Source: Streptomyces cathayae (GTDB lineage: Bacteria > Actinomycetota > Actinomycetes > Streptomycetales > Streptomycetaceae). From it: a DNA stretch of 64,000 nucleotides. Shown here piece by piece: positions 26,838-38,289 of this stretch. A model generated the notes under the pieces. That model did no database searches. It was not told where the DNA came from and saw only the letters and a list, made by a program, of their open reading frames with translations. A program made the translations under genes and the position numbers. How positions within the stretch are numbered: position 1 is the stretch's first letter; each line of letters begins with the position of its first letter. The DNA lies in NCBI RefSeq assembly GCF_029760955.1, contig NZ_CP121682.1:1860001-1924000 (forward strand), read 5' to 3'.

Positions 26838-28097
26838 GTGAGCTCCCCGCTGGCGGAGGCCGTCTCCGTCGTTCTGCTCCTGGCGGTGCTGGCGTGCGCC
26901 GTCGTCCGCCCGTTCGGCTGGCCGGAGGCGGTCGTCGCCGTCCCGGCCGCGGGCGTGGTCATCGCCACCGGAGCGATCTCGCTCGACCACGCCCGAGAGG
27001 AGGCCGCGCGGCTCGGACCGGTGATCGGCTTCCTCGCCGCCGTCCTGGTCCTGGCCCAACTCTGCGACGACGAGGGCCTGTTCCATGCGTGCGGAGCGTG
27101 GATGGCCCGTACCGCTGCGGGCCGCCCGCGCCGCCTGCTGGTCCAGGTGTTCGCAGCCGCGTCGGTGATCACCGCGGTGCTCAGCCTGGACGCCACCGTC
27201 GTGCTCCTCACCCCGGTGGTCTTCGCCACCGCCGCCCGGCTCGGCGCCCGGCCCAAGCCGCACGTCTACGCCTGCACCCACCTGTCGAACACCGCCTCGC
27301 TGCTGCTGCCGGTCTCCAACCTCACCAATCTGCTCGCGTTCGCCGCCAGCGGACTGAGTTTCACCCGTTTCGCCGCCCTGATGGCCCTGCCCTGGCTGGT
27401 CGCCATCACCACCGAGTACGTGGTCTTCCGCCGGTTCTTCGCCACCGACCTGGACGCCGGAGCAGCCCGGACGGCCCCCACCGCCGCGCCCCGCGAGCTG
27501 CCGGTCTTCGCCCTGGCCACCGTGGCCTGCACCCTGGCCGGGTTCGTCCTGACCTCCGCCCTCGGGGTCAACCCCGCCTGGGCGGCCCTCGCCGGCGCCG
27601 TCGTGCTGGCCGTGCGCGCTCTGGCGCAGCGCCGCACCGGGCCCACCACCCTCGTGCGCGCCGCCGCGGTCCCGTTCCTCGCCTTCGTCCTGGCCCTGGG
27701 CATCGTGGTCCGCGCGGTCGTCGACAACGGCCTCGCCACCGGCCTGGGACGTCTCGTCCCGGACGGAACCGGCTTCGTGGCCCTGCTCGCCGTCGCGGCG
27801 CTGGCCGCGGTGCTGGCGAACCTCATCAACAACCTGCCCGCCGTGCTGGTGCTGCTGCCCCTGACCGTGCCGTCCGGGCCCGGCGCCGTCCTCGCGATGC
27901 TGCTCGGGGTGAACATCGGCCCCAACCTCACCTACGCCGGCTCCCTGGCCACCCTGCTGTGGCGGCGCATCGTGCGCGCACACGACAGTGACGTCGAACT
28001 CGGTGAGTTCACCCGGCTCGGCCTGTGCACCGTGCCCGCCGCCCTGCTGCTCGCGGTGGTGGCACTGTGGGTCTCACTCACCGTCATCGGAGGCTGA
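26838..28097 (+). CDS. ArsB/SLC13-like ion permease
   Basis: A 419-residue protein with about 11 hydrophobic helices of the ion-transporter superfamily (ArsB/NhaD/CitM). The paired motifs are ACTHLSNTASLLLPVSNLTNLLA in the first half and LANLINNLPAVLVLLPL plus GVNIGPNLTYAGSLATLLWRR in the second, matching the SNT/NNLP and NxGPN signatures of arsenite and citrate carriers. No arsR or arsC is nearby, so arsenite is not assured; an organic anion or other ion is possible. GTG at 26838 follows GGGAGAAG. A universal stress protein gene follows after 5 bases. Confidence 0.8.
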   Translation: MSSPLAEAVSVVLLLAVLACAVVRPFGWPEAVVAVPAAGVVIATGAISLDHAREEAARLGPVIGFLAAVLVLAQLCDDEGLFHACGAWMARTAAGRPRRLLVQVFAAASVITAVLSLDATVVLLTPVVFATAARLGARPKPHVYACTHLSNTASLLLPVSNLTNLLAFAASGLSFTRFAALMALPWLVAITTEYVVFRRFFATDLDAGAARTAPTAAPRELPVFALATVACTLAGFVLTSALGVNPAWAALAGAVVLAVRALAQRRTGPTTLVRAAAVPFLAFVLALGIVVRAVVDNGLATGLGRLVPDGTGFVALLAVAALAAVLANLINNLPAVLVLLPLTVPSGPGAVLAMLLGVNIGPNLTYAGSLATLLWRRIVRAHDSDVELGEFTRLGLCTVPAALLLAVVALWVSLTVIGG

Positions 28098-28102
28098 TCA
28101 CC

Positions 28103-28603
28103 GTGCGAGTCATCGTCTGGATCACCGAGGGCACCTGGCCCTCCTGCGTCGACGCCGCCCGCAGCCACGCCCCCGAGGCCGCCGGGATCGTGCTGCTGCA
28201 CGTCACCGGCCCCGAAGCCCCCGGCGCCGCACACGGCGCCTTCGCCGGGCTGCTCGGCCGTGGCGGCCGTCCCGAACGCGACCCCGGCACGGCGGTCGAG
28301 CACCTGGCCACCGCCTCCGCCGAGCGGCTCCTCGCCGAAGCCGCACAGCGCCTGGCGCGTCCCTGTGACCGTGTCGAGCGCACCGGCCGCGTCGAGCGGG
28401 AAGTCGTGTCCGCCGCCGAAGACGCCGACCTGCTCGTCCTCGCCCGCGACGGCGACCGCAGCCATCTCGGACCGCGCAGTCTCGGTCCCGCCGGCCGCTT
28501 CATCGTCGACCACGCCCCCTGCCCCGTCCTCCTCGTCTGGCCCGAACCCGCCCCCGACGTCACCACCCTCCCGCCCCCGCCCCCACCACCACACCGCCGG
28601 TAG
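28103..28603 (+). CDS. Universal stress protein family protein
   Basis: A 166-residue UspA-like protein. VRVIVWITEGTWPSC starts the fold and RSHLGPRSLGPAGRFIVDHAPCPVLLVWP is the C-terminal G-x2-G-x9-GS(S)-type nucleotide-loop region, here slightly altered (GDRSHLGPRSLGPAG). The C-terminus is a poly-Pro tail (TLPPPPPPPPHRR). It is five bases after the permease stop with a GGAGG ribosome binding site inside the end of that gene, so both belong to one operon; USP proteins are often paired with membrane carriers. Ligand binding is inferred. Confidence 0.8.
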   Translation: MRVIVWITEGTWPSCVDAARSHAPEAAGIVLLHVTGPEAPGAAHGAFAGLLGRGGRPERDPGTAVEHLATASAERLLAEAAQRLARPCDRVERTGRVEREVVSAAEDADLLVLARDGDRSHLGPRSLGPAGRFIVDHAPCPVLLVWPEPAPDVTTLPPPPPPPHRR

Positions 28604-28984
28604 CGCCGGCATCCTGATCACCTGCTTGGCGCACGTGACCGCCGACGCGGTCAGAGGAAGAAGCCGGCTCACCACGGCTGTCGGCAGGCCGGTCTCCTCG
28701 GCAACCTCGCGAAGGACCGCCTGCCTCTTCCGGTCTTTCGACTGATCCGACTCCTCCCGCAGGCGCTCGGGTGCCGGCCTCCGGCATACCGACGTGGCCG
28801 AGCACCGGAACTCCACGGAGAGCCACGCATGGTTCGAGACGGTGCCTGCTCAGAAGGGGGCGGCGTGCTCGTCGGACTGTTCGTGGGAGCTGCACAGGGG
28901 TTGCCGAACAGGAGGCAGGGCCCCGGGGGGTCCGGCCCCGCCGCTCACGTGGCGGGGCCGGAACCCAAGATCCTCACGAGTCCT
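28604..28984. other. Intergenic region, possible gene-tail relic on minus strand
   Basis: About 380 bases. On the minus strand around 28640-28745 a frame reads LREVAEETGLPTAVVSRLLPL, which resembles DUF937 (YidB-like) proteins, but no complete gene surrounds it. A terminator hairpin lies at 28931-28962. Otherwise nothing is recognised. Confidence 0.4.
28931..28962 (-). terminator. Hairpin terminator of the enolase/ATP-grasp/MFS unit
   Basis: A 12-bp perfect stem (28931-28942 with 28951-28962, loop of 8), 22 bases after the stop of the MFS remnant. Confidence 0.7.
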
Positions 28985-29533
28985 CTAGACCGACGAGGCA
29001 GAGCTCATGCCGTGGCTCGTCCTCGCTGCGCCCCGGGTGCGTGTGGCCCACGAGGCGGCGTAGAGAACCGCGGCGAAGGCCGCGCTCACCGCGACGAGCA
29101 GCAGCCAGAACTGCCGCTCCGGAGCGCCCTCGTCCGTGGACAGCCAGGCAGCCAGTCCGTTGGCGCAGGCTCCGCCGACGGCCATGGCGGTGCCGATGAA
29201 GCCGAAGGCCATGCCGCGCCGGTGCGCGGGAACCGTGTTGGCCATCTCGCTGTCGATACGGGGATCGATCAGCACTTCCGCGGCGGAGAACAGCAGAACG
29301 GACACCACCAGGCTGCCCACCGATCCCAGCGAGGCGGCGGCGAAGCTGGTCGTCATGAGCAGGAGAGCGCCGCAGATGACCAGCGCGGAGCTACTGATCT
29401 TGCTGGTGTACTGGTTCAGCGGAACCTGAAGCAGCACCACGGCGATCGCGTTGACGGTGAACAGGACACCGACGAGGGACGGGCTCTGCACACTCCCGGT
29501 GAAGACGGGCAGCGCGTACTCGAGCTGGATGTA
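28985..29533 (-). pseudogene. MFS exporter, N-terminal part deleted
   Basis: The frame encodes the last five to six membrane helices of a major facilitator (IQLEYALPVFTGSVQSPSLVGV, LFTVNAIAVVLLQVPLNQY, then four more helices and a short tail). A normal MFS protein of this type has about 400 residues; the first 200 or more are missing. Upstream the frame runs straight into the 3' part of the ATP-grasp gene, out of phase with it. A GTG at 29491 could start a fragment, but half a transporter is unlikely to work. Confidence 0.7.
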
Positions 29534-30729
29534 AAGATCACATGGCCATGCGACTGCCAGACGCGCGGCGGAACATCAACAGCGTCCCCCACCTTCCGGT
29601 AGAGCGAGATCTCATGCACACGGGGATCACGGACGGCTTCTTCCACCCCGCTGATCCCGCTGATCCGCCCGGCCTTCTTCGCGAAGAACAGGTAGAAGCC
29701 GGCACACGTGGGTTCGGGCTCGGGAGTGAGCTCCGGTGTCCGGCCGGACGCCACGTCGAGCACCGCCTCGACCATGTCGACCCCGGTGCTCAGCAGAACC
29801 GACTGGTAGACCGGTCCGCCGCCGAGGCGCGCCGCCGTCTCCAGGATCTTCGGCGTGCCGTCGCTCTGGATCCGGAATTCCGTGTGAACGGCACCTGTCT
29901 CGATGCCGACGGCTCGGTGCGAGGCGGCGGTGAGCTCCACGATCCGCTTCTGCACCTCCGCCGGCAGTCGGCTGGGCGTCGCGTAGTGGACGTCGACGAA
30001 GTAGGGGCCCTCCATGGGGACGGGCTTGTCGTGGATGGCGACCACGTGGGCCCGGCCGTCGACGACGATCGACTCGACGCTGACCTCCGCGCCCGGCAGG
30101 TACTCCTCCAGCAGGATGGCCGAGTCGTACGTCTCCACCATCCAGTCGTAGAGCGGGTTGTGCGCGATCCCGGACCAGGCGCCGCGCTGCACCACCGGGA
30201 AGTACTCGGTGAGTTCGGCGACGTCGTCCACCCGCCGGAAGTAGCCGCTGTCGTTGTCGATGAGCGGCTTGAGCACCAGCGGGAAGCCGATGCGGGCGGC
30301 CTGCGTCACGGCCTCGTCGAGCGTCCGGGCCAGACCGTGGACCGGCTGCGGCACGTTCCCCGAGGAGAAGGCCTCGCGCATGGCGTACTTGTCGCGCAGC
30401 GTGCGCGCCACCTGTTCGCCGACGAAAGGAAGTCCCAGGTCGGCGGCGACCGCGGCGGCGGCGGGCACGCTGTGCCCGACGAACGCCGCGACGGCTCGGA
30501 CGGGTTCCGGCTCGGTCGCCGCGAGTGCGCGCACCGCGGCGACCGAGGCCTCGATGTCCGAGGTGTCCACCGACACCACGACGTCGGCGAACTCCTTCTC
30601 CCAGGTCGGATCCTTCACGGCGAGAAGAAGCCGGTCCCCGTTCCTCTTCGCGTACTCTGCGGCTTTCGCCAGATGGCCGCGACGGCTGACGTTGGATTTG
30701 TGGAGTACGAGGATGCTCATTCTCGACAT
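29416..30729 (-). pseudogene. ATP-grasp ligase with C-terminus replaced by a deletion junction
   Basis: About 400 residues of an ATP-grasp carboxylate-amine ligase of the natural-product type (LVLHKSNVSRRGHLAKAAEYAKR, FVGEQVARTLRDKYAMREAF, GFPLVLKPLIDNDSGYFRRV, ILLEEYLPGAEVSVESIVVDG, ETAARLGGGPVYQSVL). The domain is complete to WQSHGHVIF; from about 29533 the frame continues for 38 residues of Ser/Arg/Cys-rich sequence that is an out-of-phase reading of the MFS gene. The original last 20 or so residues are lost, and the protein may or may not still fold. Start at 30729 or at an ATG 9 bases later; both lack an ideal site. It follows enolase by 40 bases. Confidence 0.75.
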
Positions 30730-30769
30730 TTCTTTCCGTGCACGACGACCGCGGCCGTGGCTCCCGCGT

Positions 30770-32887
<2,118 letters not shown>

Positions 32888-33105
32888 TGAGGAAGGGGAA
32901 CGGCCCCCCATGGCTGGTGTCGGACGGGCTGTGGGAGCGGATCGAGCCGTTGGCCGGTGCAGACCCTGCGGCCCAGGAACCCGGGCCGGCTGCCACTGGA
33001 CGACCGTAGGTGTCTGCGGGAAATCCTGTGCCTCTGTTGGACGCGGTACCGCACCTCAAGGGCCGCCCGGGGCAGGCCAGTACTGCAGGCCCGCCCCCGC
33101 GTGCT
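32888..33105 (+). pseudogene. IS5-family transposase N-terminal fragment, frameshifted
   Basis: Starts with WLVSDGLWERIEPLAG, the usual opening of IS5-family transposases (LVSDELWERIEPLLP). The reading frame then shifts, and NPGRLPLDDRRCLREILCL (normally YPGRKPLDDRxxLxGILFVL) appears in another frame. After about 33060 nothing is recognisable. At least one frameshift and a 3' truncation; inverted repeats not found. Confidence 0.65.
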
Positions 33106-33244
33106 TCACCCTCGCCGTGGCGTCACCGCTGAGCGCCGCTCCCGGAGCAGGACCGCGAGTCGGAGGCTCATGACCGGGGCCGCTTCGCAGGCCGCGTCTT
33201 GAAGGAACCGGGCGTCGGCGACCGGCGTCCGGTTGGATGGGCGC

Positions 33245-33856
33245 ATGACCCGTGCCGTGCGCCCTCTGCTGCCGCTGCTGCTCGTTCCTCTGCTGCTCAC
33301 CGCCTGCGGCAGTGAACCGGGACAGACGCGGGACACCGAAGCACCCGCCGCCGAACTCGCCACCAGCGCCAGGGCGCTGGGCATCGCCCCGGAGCTCGTC
33401 TACGTCATCGAGGCACCCGGGTTCGCGCTCGCCCCGCAGTCCGTCGGGGTGTACGGCGGGGACGGTTTCTCCGCCACGTACGTCTCGCGGCAGCAAGGCG
33501 GGCAGCTGCGGCTGTACGTCGACCGGGGCACGATCTCCGCCTCCGACTGCGCCGAGGGGCAGCAGACGTGCGAGTTGGAGGAGAAGGGAGTCCGGTACCG
33601 CTCCGGACGGGGGACACACGAGTACGCCGTGGTGAAGAAGGACCACGTCGTACGGCTCGAGAGCGATGCGGGTGTCTCCCGCGACGTCCTGCGTGAGGCG
33701 GCGCGGGAGGCCCACCGGCCGTCCGGCGAGGAGGCCGCCGGGCTGCTGCCGTCCGCGCCCGCCGGCGGCGCGGCGCCGACCGGGCCCGTCGAACGCGGCG
33801 ATTTGCCGCCAGTCGGTGACGGGGCACCCCGCAACGACGTGGACGCGGGCGGCTGA
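33245..33856 (+). CDS. Putative lipoprotein
   Basis: A 203-residue exported lipoprotein: MTRAVRPLLPLLLVPLLLTACGSEPG has a clear signal with lipobox LLTAC. The mature part includes a single disulfide-like pair (SDCAEGQQTCELEE) and a Pro/Gly/Ala-rich C-terminal tail. I know of no functional assignment; similar small membrane-anchored proteins (VYVIEAPGFALAPQSVGVYG) are common in Streptomyces. The ATG at 33245 gives the most standard signal peptide. It seems to be a single-gene unit. Confidence 0.75.
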   Translation: MTRAVRPLLPLLLVPLLLTACGSEPGQTRDTEAPAAELATSARALGIAPELVYVIEAPGFALAPQSVGVYGGDGFSATYVSRQQGGQLRLYVDRGTISASDCAEGQQTCELEEKGVRYRSGRGTHEYAVVKKDHVVRLESDAGVSRDVLREAAREAHRPSGEEAAGLLPSAPAGGAAPTGPVERGDLPPVGDGAPRNDVDAGG

Positions 33857-34079
33857 GGGAGGGCCGGGCCGCCCAGAACGCCGCCGGGCCGATGCCGGGC
33901 GATGCGGGTGGCGCGTACATATTCACGTGCCGCTCGTGCCCCGGTCGGCCGACCGGCCGACCGGCCACTGGCTCGACTGTTCCTGAGCGCAGGACCGCCC
34001 GGGGATGCGCGATGCCCGGCGAACCGTGCCGCGCCGGTATGGGGGTGGTGGCCGACGTGCGGCTCACCGCAACGCGTCG
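33857..34079. other. Gene-free stretch next to a methyltransferase relic
   Basis: About 220 bases after the lipoprotein gene, merging into the relic at 34080. The short tandem CGGCCGACCGGCCGACCGGCC lies at 33949-33965 or nearby. No gene recognised. Confidence 0.4.
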
Positions 34080-34182
34080 CACAAGGCTGCCTACACCACG
34101 AGGCGGGACACGATCTCCACCGGCCCATGTACCGCTCGTGGGCGGCCCCGGCCGCCCACACGTCGAACCGCTGCTCTCCCAT
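34080..34182 (-). pseudogene. N-terminal relic of a SAM-dependent methyltransferase
   Basis: The minus-strand frame from ATG 34182 reads MGEQRFDVWAAGAAHERYMG, close to the opening of class I methyltransferases common in Streptomyces (FDVWAAGxAYExYMGRWSRLVA). After MGRW the frame breaks and no SAM-binding GCGTG motif follows. Only about 25 codons survive. Confidence 0.55.
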
Positions 34183-34262
34183 GCCACCACGGTCCCCCAT
34201 CAGTGCCTCACGAGCAGCGGGACCAGCAGCCATGCGAAACCGGCCAGGAGGGTGCGTGAGCG

Positions 34263-34646
34263 TCAGGAACTCATCGCGGCTCGGTCGGAATCGCTGCGCA
34301 GAACGCAGAATTCGTTGCCTTCGGGGTCGGCGAGGATTGCCCAACCGGAACCATCGGGGTTCCGGTGATCGGCGACAAAGGTGGCACCGAGACCCAGCAG
34401 CCGTTCCACCTCCTGCTCGCGCGAGGTCTCAGGGCGCAGACACAGATGGATCCGGTTCTTGATCGTCTTGGCCTCGGGCACCTGATTGAAGTGCAGCACC
34501 GGGCCCTCCACCAACAGCACCTGAACCTCCCGGTCGCCCGGCCTGTCCTGCGGATGCAGTGGACGGCCGGTCACCCCGCTCCAGAACCGGGCCAGTCCAT
34601 AGGCATCCGCACAGTCGATCGCCACGTTCTGCACCACCGAAACCAT
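34263..34646 (-). CDS. VOC-family (glyoxalase-like) protein
   Basis: A 127-residue protein of the vicinal oxygen chelate superfamily, in the two-motif single-domain form: VQNVAIDCADAYGLARFWSGVTGRPLHP at the start and WAILADPEGNEFCVLRSD at the end, typical of the Glyoxalase_6 group. Members bind a metal and act in fosfomycin, bleomycin or glyoxal chemistry, but this subgroup usually has no assigned substrate. Start ATG 34646. Confidence 0.82.
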   Translation of the reverse strand: MVSVVQNVAIDCADAYGLARFWSGVTGRPLHPQDRPGDREVQVLLVEGPVLHFNQVPEAKTIKNRIHLCLRPETSREQEVERLLGLGATFVADHRNPDGSGWAILADPEGNEFCVLRSDSDRAAMSS

Positions 34647-35048
34647 GCGCGCAAGCCTTCCCGACTTCCGCTCCGGACGCCACCGAGTTGCGCTCGGCCT
34701 CCACGCACACGGCTCGGCGGCCTCGGGGACCGGGCGACCGGCTGAGCCGCCCTCCTCGTGCCCCGGCGCCAACAGCCGGGCTCCTCCCGCCGCCCGCCCG
34801 GTCCTTAATCGCCTTTCGGGCCCTGCCTAGCGGGAGTTAGTGTTCGCGCAGCGAGTGACTCACAAGGAGCGAGGACATGGTCGGTCGTCCGAGCACGCGT
34901 TGACGTCCGAGGCCGCGAGCGGCCCGTCATCGCGTGCTGCCCTCACAGCGCGGCACAGCGAGCCTTCCCTTCCCGCTGCCCGAAACCGTCGGTGCACCTG
35001 GCGTGCTCCGGTGGGCAGCTCTCGTCTTCGGTCATCCGAGGGGTCCCT
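34647..35048. other. Divergent intergenic region
   Basis: About 400 bases between the VOC gene and the MFS gene. It contains a short GTG-rich leader of the MFS gene but no recognisable gene, hairpin or repeat. Confidence 0.45.
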
Positions 35049-36371
35049 GTGCCGTCCTCTTCCTCCACCGGGTCCGATTCCGGTCGCCCCGCTCCGCCAA
35101 GTCTGTGGCGGGACGGCGACTTCCGCAGGCTCTGGGCGGGCCAGACCGCCTCCCAGCTGGGCGAGCACGCGTGTCTGGTGGTTCTGCCGCTCTTCGCCGT
35201 CCTGACGCTCGATGCCGGTGCCGGCCAGCTGGGCGCCTTGCGCGCGGTGGGGCAGGCGCCGATTCTGCTGCTCTCGCTCTTCGTCGGCGCGTGGGTGGAC
35301 AGGTGGCGGACCCGCACGGTGATGGTGCTGACGGACGTCGGCCGGGCCCTGGTGCTGGGCGCCGCCGCCGTGGCCGGCCTCCTCGGCCGGCTCGGCCTGC
35401 CGGCGTTGCTCGTGGTCGCCTTCGCCGTCGGGGCTCTGTCCGTGTTCTTCGACGTGGCGTACCAGGCGTCCTTGGTGCGGCTGGTGAAACGCGATCAGCT
35501 GGTGCGGGCCAACAGCGCGCTCGAGGGCAGTCGGTCCGCGGCGCAGATCGGCGGTCCCGCCCTCGGTGGTGCGTTGGTGTCCGTGCTGTCGGCGCCGATC
35601 GCCGCCGCCTCCAGCGCACTGTTCTTCGCGCTGTCGTTCCTGTCGATCCGACGGATCGGTCGCCGCGAATCCGTCCCGGAGCGCTCGGAACGTCCTCCCC
35701 GGGTCTGGCGGCGGATCCAGGAGGGCCTGCGCTTCGTCGCCGGCGACACCTCGCTGCGGTCCGTGTGCCTCGCGTCAGCCGCCTTCCAGTTCTTCTTCGC
35801 GGCGGTGATGACCGTCCACCTGCTGTTCCTGCCGCGGGACCTGCACCTGCCGGGCGCCGCCGTCGGACTGGTGCTCGCGGCGACGGGGCCGGGCGCGCTC
35901 CTGGGCTCGCTGCTGGCCGCCCGCCTGCCGAGCAGGTTCGGGCACGGCGCCGTGCTCGTGTCCGCGGCGGCACTCGGCGACGGCGTGTTCCTGCTCGTCC
36001 CCGCACTGCACGGTTCCTCCGCGGTGACGGTTCCCGCGCTCCTTGCGATCAGCTTCGCGTTCGGGGCCTTCGGTCAGCTGGTGAACGTCACGCTCATGGC
36101 CGTCCGGCAGACCCTCACTCCGGACGGGATGCAGGGCCGCGCGGCCGCGACGATCAACTTCGTCGGCATGGGGCTGACCCCGCTCGGTTCGCTGCTCGGC
36201 GGCTTCCTCGCGGAAGCGTGGGGGACACGCACCAGCCTCCTGGTGACGGCCGCAGGCATGCTGCTGTCACCGGCGCTGATGGCCCTGTCCCCACTCGCCC
36301 GCCTGGGACGGACCCTCCCCGCCCCACCGGAGGCCCCGGCCTCACCGGAGGCCCCGGCCCCGTCTGTGTGA
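35049..36371 (+). CDS. MFS exporter (EntS/tetracycline-like)
   Basis: A 440-residue major facilitator with 12 predicted helices. The start LWRDGDFRRLWAGQTASQLGEHA and the loop WVDRWRTRTVMVLTDVGRALVL are typical of the MFS_3 group (enterobactin exporter EntS and macrolide exporters). The C-terminal tail is Pro/Glu/Ala-rich. GTG at 35049 is preferred because GAGGGG precedes it; longer upstream frames lack features. The substrate is unknown and no regulator is adjacent. Confidence 0.83.
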   Translation: MPSSSSTGSDSGRPAPPSLWRDGDFRRLWAGQTASQLGEHACLVVLPLFAVLTLDAGAGQLGALRAVGQAPILLLSLFVGAWVDRWRTRTVMVLTDVGRALVLGAAAVAGLLGRLGLPALLVVAFAVGALSVFFDVAYQASLVRLVKRDQLVRANSALEGSRSAAQIGGPALGGALVSVLSAPIAAASSALFFALSFLSIRRIGRRESVPERSERPPRVWRRIQEGLRFVAGDTSLRSVCLASAAFQFFFAAVMTVHLLFLPRDLHLPGAAVGLVLAATGPGALLGSLLAARLPSRFGHGAVLVSAAALGDGVFLLVPALHGSSAVTVPALLAISFAFGAFGQLVNVTLMAVRQTLTPDGMQGRAAATINFVGMGLTPLGSLLGGFLAEAWGTRTSLLVTAAGMLLSPALMALSPLARLGRTLPAPPEAPASPEAPAPSV

Positions 36372-36572
36372 CGGCCCTCGGCGCCGCGAACAGTTGGCAT
36401 GGCTTCGTTCACTTTCAGCAGGATCAGGCACAAACTCCGTGAGCGAGTGCCGAGAGAGCGCACCTTTCCGACATGGTGCGGGGAACTTCCGTGCAACACT
36501 CCTGCGGGCGCTGTGACCAGGCGCCCACCGTACCGGTCGTCTCCGACGCGGACAGGACCAGAGGGGGAACTC

Positions 36573-37037
36573 GTGGAAGCTCTTTTCTACGTCATACCTG
36601 TCATCATGATCGCCTGCGTGTCCGGCATGGCCGCCAGGACCATCAGCCGCAGCAGGCAGGTCAGCAGCGCCTGGGACCACGGCCTCACGGCCGAGGGGCG
36701 ATGTCTGCGGACCTACACCAGGACCAGAGGCGGCGCGGGGGACACCGACGTGCGCACCACCCTGCACCACGTCTACGAGTTCACGACCCGAGAGGGGCGC
36801 GTCATCCGCTTCGACGAGGCGAACGGCCCGTCGACGGTCGTCGTGGGCGACCACGTCACCGTGTACTACCTCGCCGACAGCCCGGAGCGTGCCACGGCGC
36901 ACGCCCCGGCCCAGGGGAAGCTCGCCGCGGGGACGGGGTTGGTGCTCGCCTTCCTCGGTGTGGCCATCGCCGTGTGCGTGAGCTTCATGGTGATCGCCCA
37001 CACCGTGTTCACGGAGACGGACGGCCTCCTGCCGTAG
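36573..37037 (+). CDS. DUF3592-type membrane protein
   Basis: A 154-residue protein with one membrane helix at each end (VEALFYVIPVIMIACVSGMAA; TGLVLAFLGVAIAVCVSFMVIAH) and a beta-rich extracytoplasmic middle: HHVYEFTTREGRVIRFDEANGPSTVVVGDHVTVYYLADSPERA, characteristic of DUF3592. Role unknown. GTG start at 36573 after GAGGGGGAAC. Confidence 0.75.
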   Translation: MEALFYVIPVIMIACVSGMAARTISRSRQVSSAWDHGLTAEGRCLRTYTRTRGGAGDTDVRTTLHHVYEFTTREGRVIRFDEANGPSTVVVGDHVTVYYLADSPERATAHAPAQGKLAAGTGLVLAFLGVAIAVCVSFMVIAHTVFTETDGLLP

Positions 37038-37206
37038 GACTCTTCCCGCACGACTGCGCTGCCGCGCTCGGAACGGCACGCATTCCGTGAGCGGTCGCGG
37101 CCACCGGGCAGGCACGGTCACCACCGTCGCGCAGTCGGCCGGCCCGGCCGGCTGCACCGCTCAGCTCGATGCGAGTACTGCGCACCAATCGGCGCGCCTG
37201 CCCTTC

Positions 37207-38139
37207 TCACCGGGTGAGCACGTACCACTCGGGCGAGTCCGTGTCTCCGAGCTGGTAGTTCAGCTTGGGGTGGCCGCCCGTGCCGCTCAGTGTCCACTCC
37301 CCCGACCAGCAGTCGCCGACCTCGACGGTGACGCTCTGGAGCCAGGGGTCGTCGTCCGGTACGAACCTCCACGTGCCCGAGCCCTCACACCGCCCGTCCG
37401 GCGAGTCCACTCCGCCTCCGCTCCAGGTGCCGGTGGCCACCGCACGCCCTTCCCCGTCCAGCCGCAGCGTGCCGCCATGGCCGTCGTTCCAGGTGCCGAC
37501 CAGCTCCGAGGCGTGGACCCGGGGCGGTGCGTACTCGTCCACCAGCCCGGTCCCGTAGGCCAAGGACCCCACGGCGACCACGGCGACCGCCGACAGCAGG
37601 CCGACCCCGACGACCGTCCCGTACGGGCGCCCACGGGTGAGGGCCCAGCGCGTCAGCAGCGTCACCGCCGACAGCGCCGCCGTGCCGGACAGCCACACCC
37701 ACAGCCAGGTCTCCAGGCCGTCCCCCACCACCGCCGGCCACAGCGCGACCGCGGCCGCCCAACAACCGGCCACCGCCGGAATCCACCACTCCACGTGCCG
37801 CCCTGCACACCGTCGCCCCGCCCACGCGGCAACCGACAGCGTCGGCACCACCCCGAACAACGTGCCCAGGAATGCCATGGGAAGACCGAGGCAGAACAGG
37901 AAAGGAAGCGTCAGCAACCCGACGCCGGGACCATCGCCGCGCATCGGAGACTCCCCCGCCATCTCCACGAAGCCCACGATCTCCACGGCCGTCGGAGCCA
38001 TCATCAGCACCGCCACCATCGAAACGGAGATCGGCCGCGGCCCCCACAAGCCGTGCGGGCTCCCCGGCTCCTCCACCCGCAGCCCCGGCGACCGCTTCAC
38101 CCCGTCGTTCACATGCCCCTCCTCATCCGGTGTCGTCAT
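37207..38139 (-). CDS. Membrane protein with C-terminal beta-rich domain
   Basis: A 310-residue protein. After a cytoplasmic N-terminus there are about five hydrophobic segments between residues 38 and 200. The last 100 residues (ASELVGTWNDGHGGTLRLDGEGRAVATGTW ... CEGSGTWRF ... YQLGDTDSPEWYVL) form a lipocalin-like or beta-sandwich extracytoplasmic domain often found in Streptomyces hypothetical proteins. Function unknown. Single gene; ATG start at 38139. Confidence 0.7.
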   Translation of the reverse strand: MTTPDEEGHVNDGVKRSPGLRVEEPGSPHGLWGPRPISVSMVAVLMMAPTAVEIVGFVEMAGESPMRGDGPGVGLLTLPFLFCLGLPMAFLGTLFGVVPTLSVAAWAGRRCAGRHVEWWIPAVAGCWAAAVALWPAVVGDGLETWLWVWLSGTAALSAVTLLTRWALTRGRPYGTVVGVGLLSAVAVVAVGSLAYGTGLVDEYAPPRVHASELVGTWNDGHGGTLRLDGEGRAVATGTWSGGGVDSPDGRCEGSGTWRFVPDDDPWLQSVTVEVGDCWSGEWTLSGTGGHPKLNYQLGDTDSPEWYVLTR

Positions 38140-38197
38140 CCCTTGCCTTCGGGGGCAGCTTCGACGACGCGGGCCGCGGTGACGACCTGCCCGTGGT

Positions 38198-38231
38198 GGA
38201 GCTGTTCCCCGCGGGTGCGGGGAACAGCTCC
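38198..38231 (-). terminator. Hairpin terminator
   Basis: A 15-bp perfect stem (38198-38212 with 38217-38231, loop GGGT), 59 bases after the stop of the gene at 38290-38793. Confidence 0.75.
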
Positions 38232-38289
38232 CGGTCTGGCACCACAGCGGCGGTCGGGCTGGGTGCGTACGAAAGTTCCGGAGATTCGA

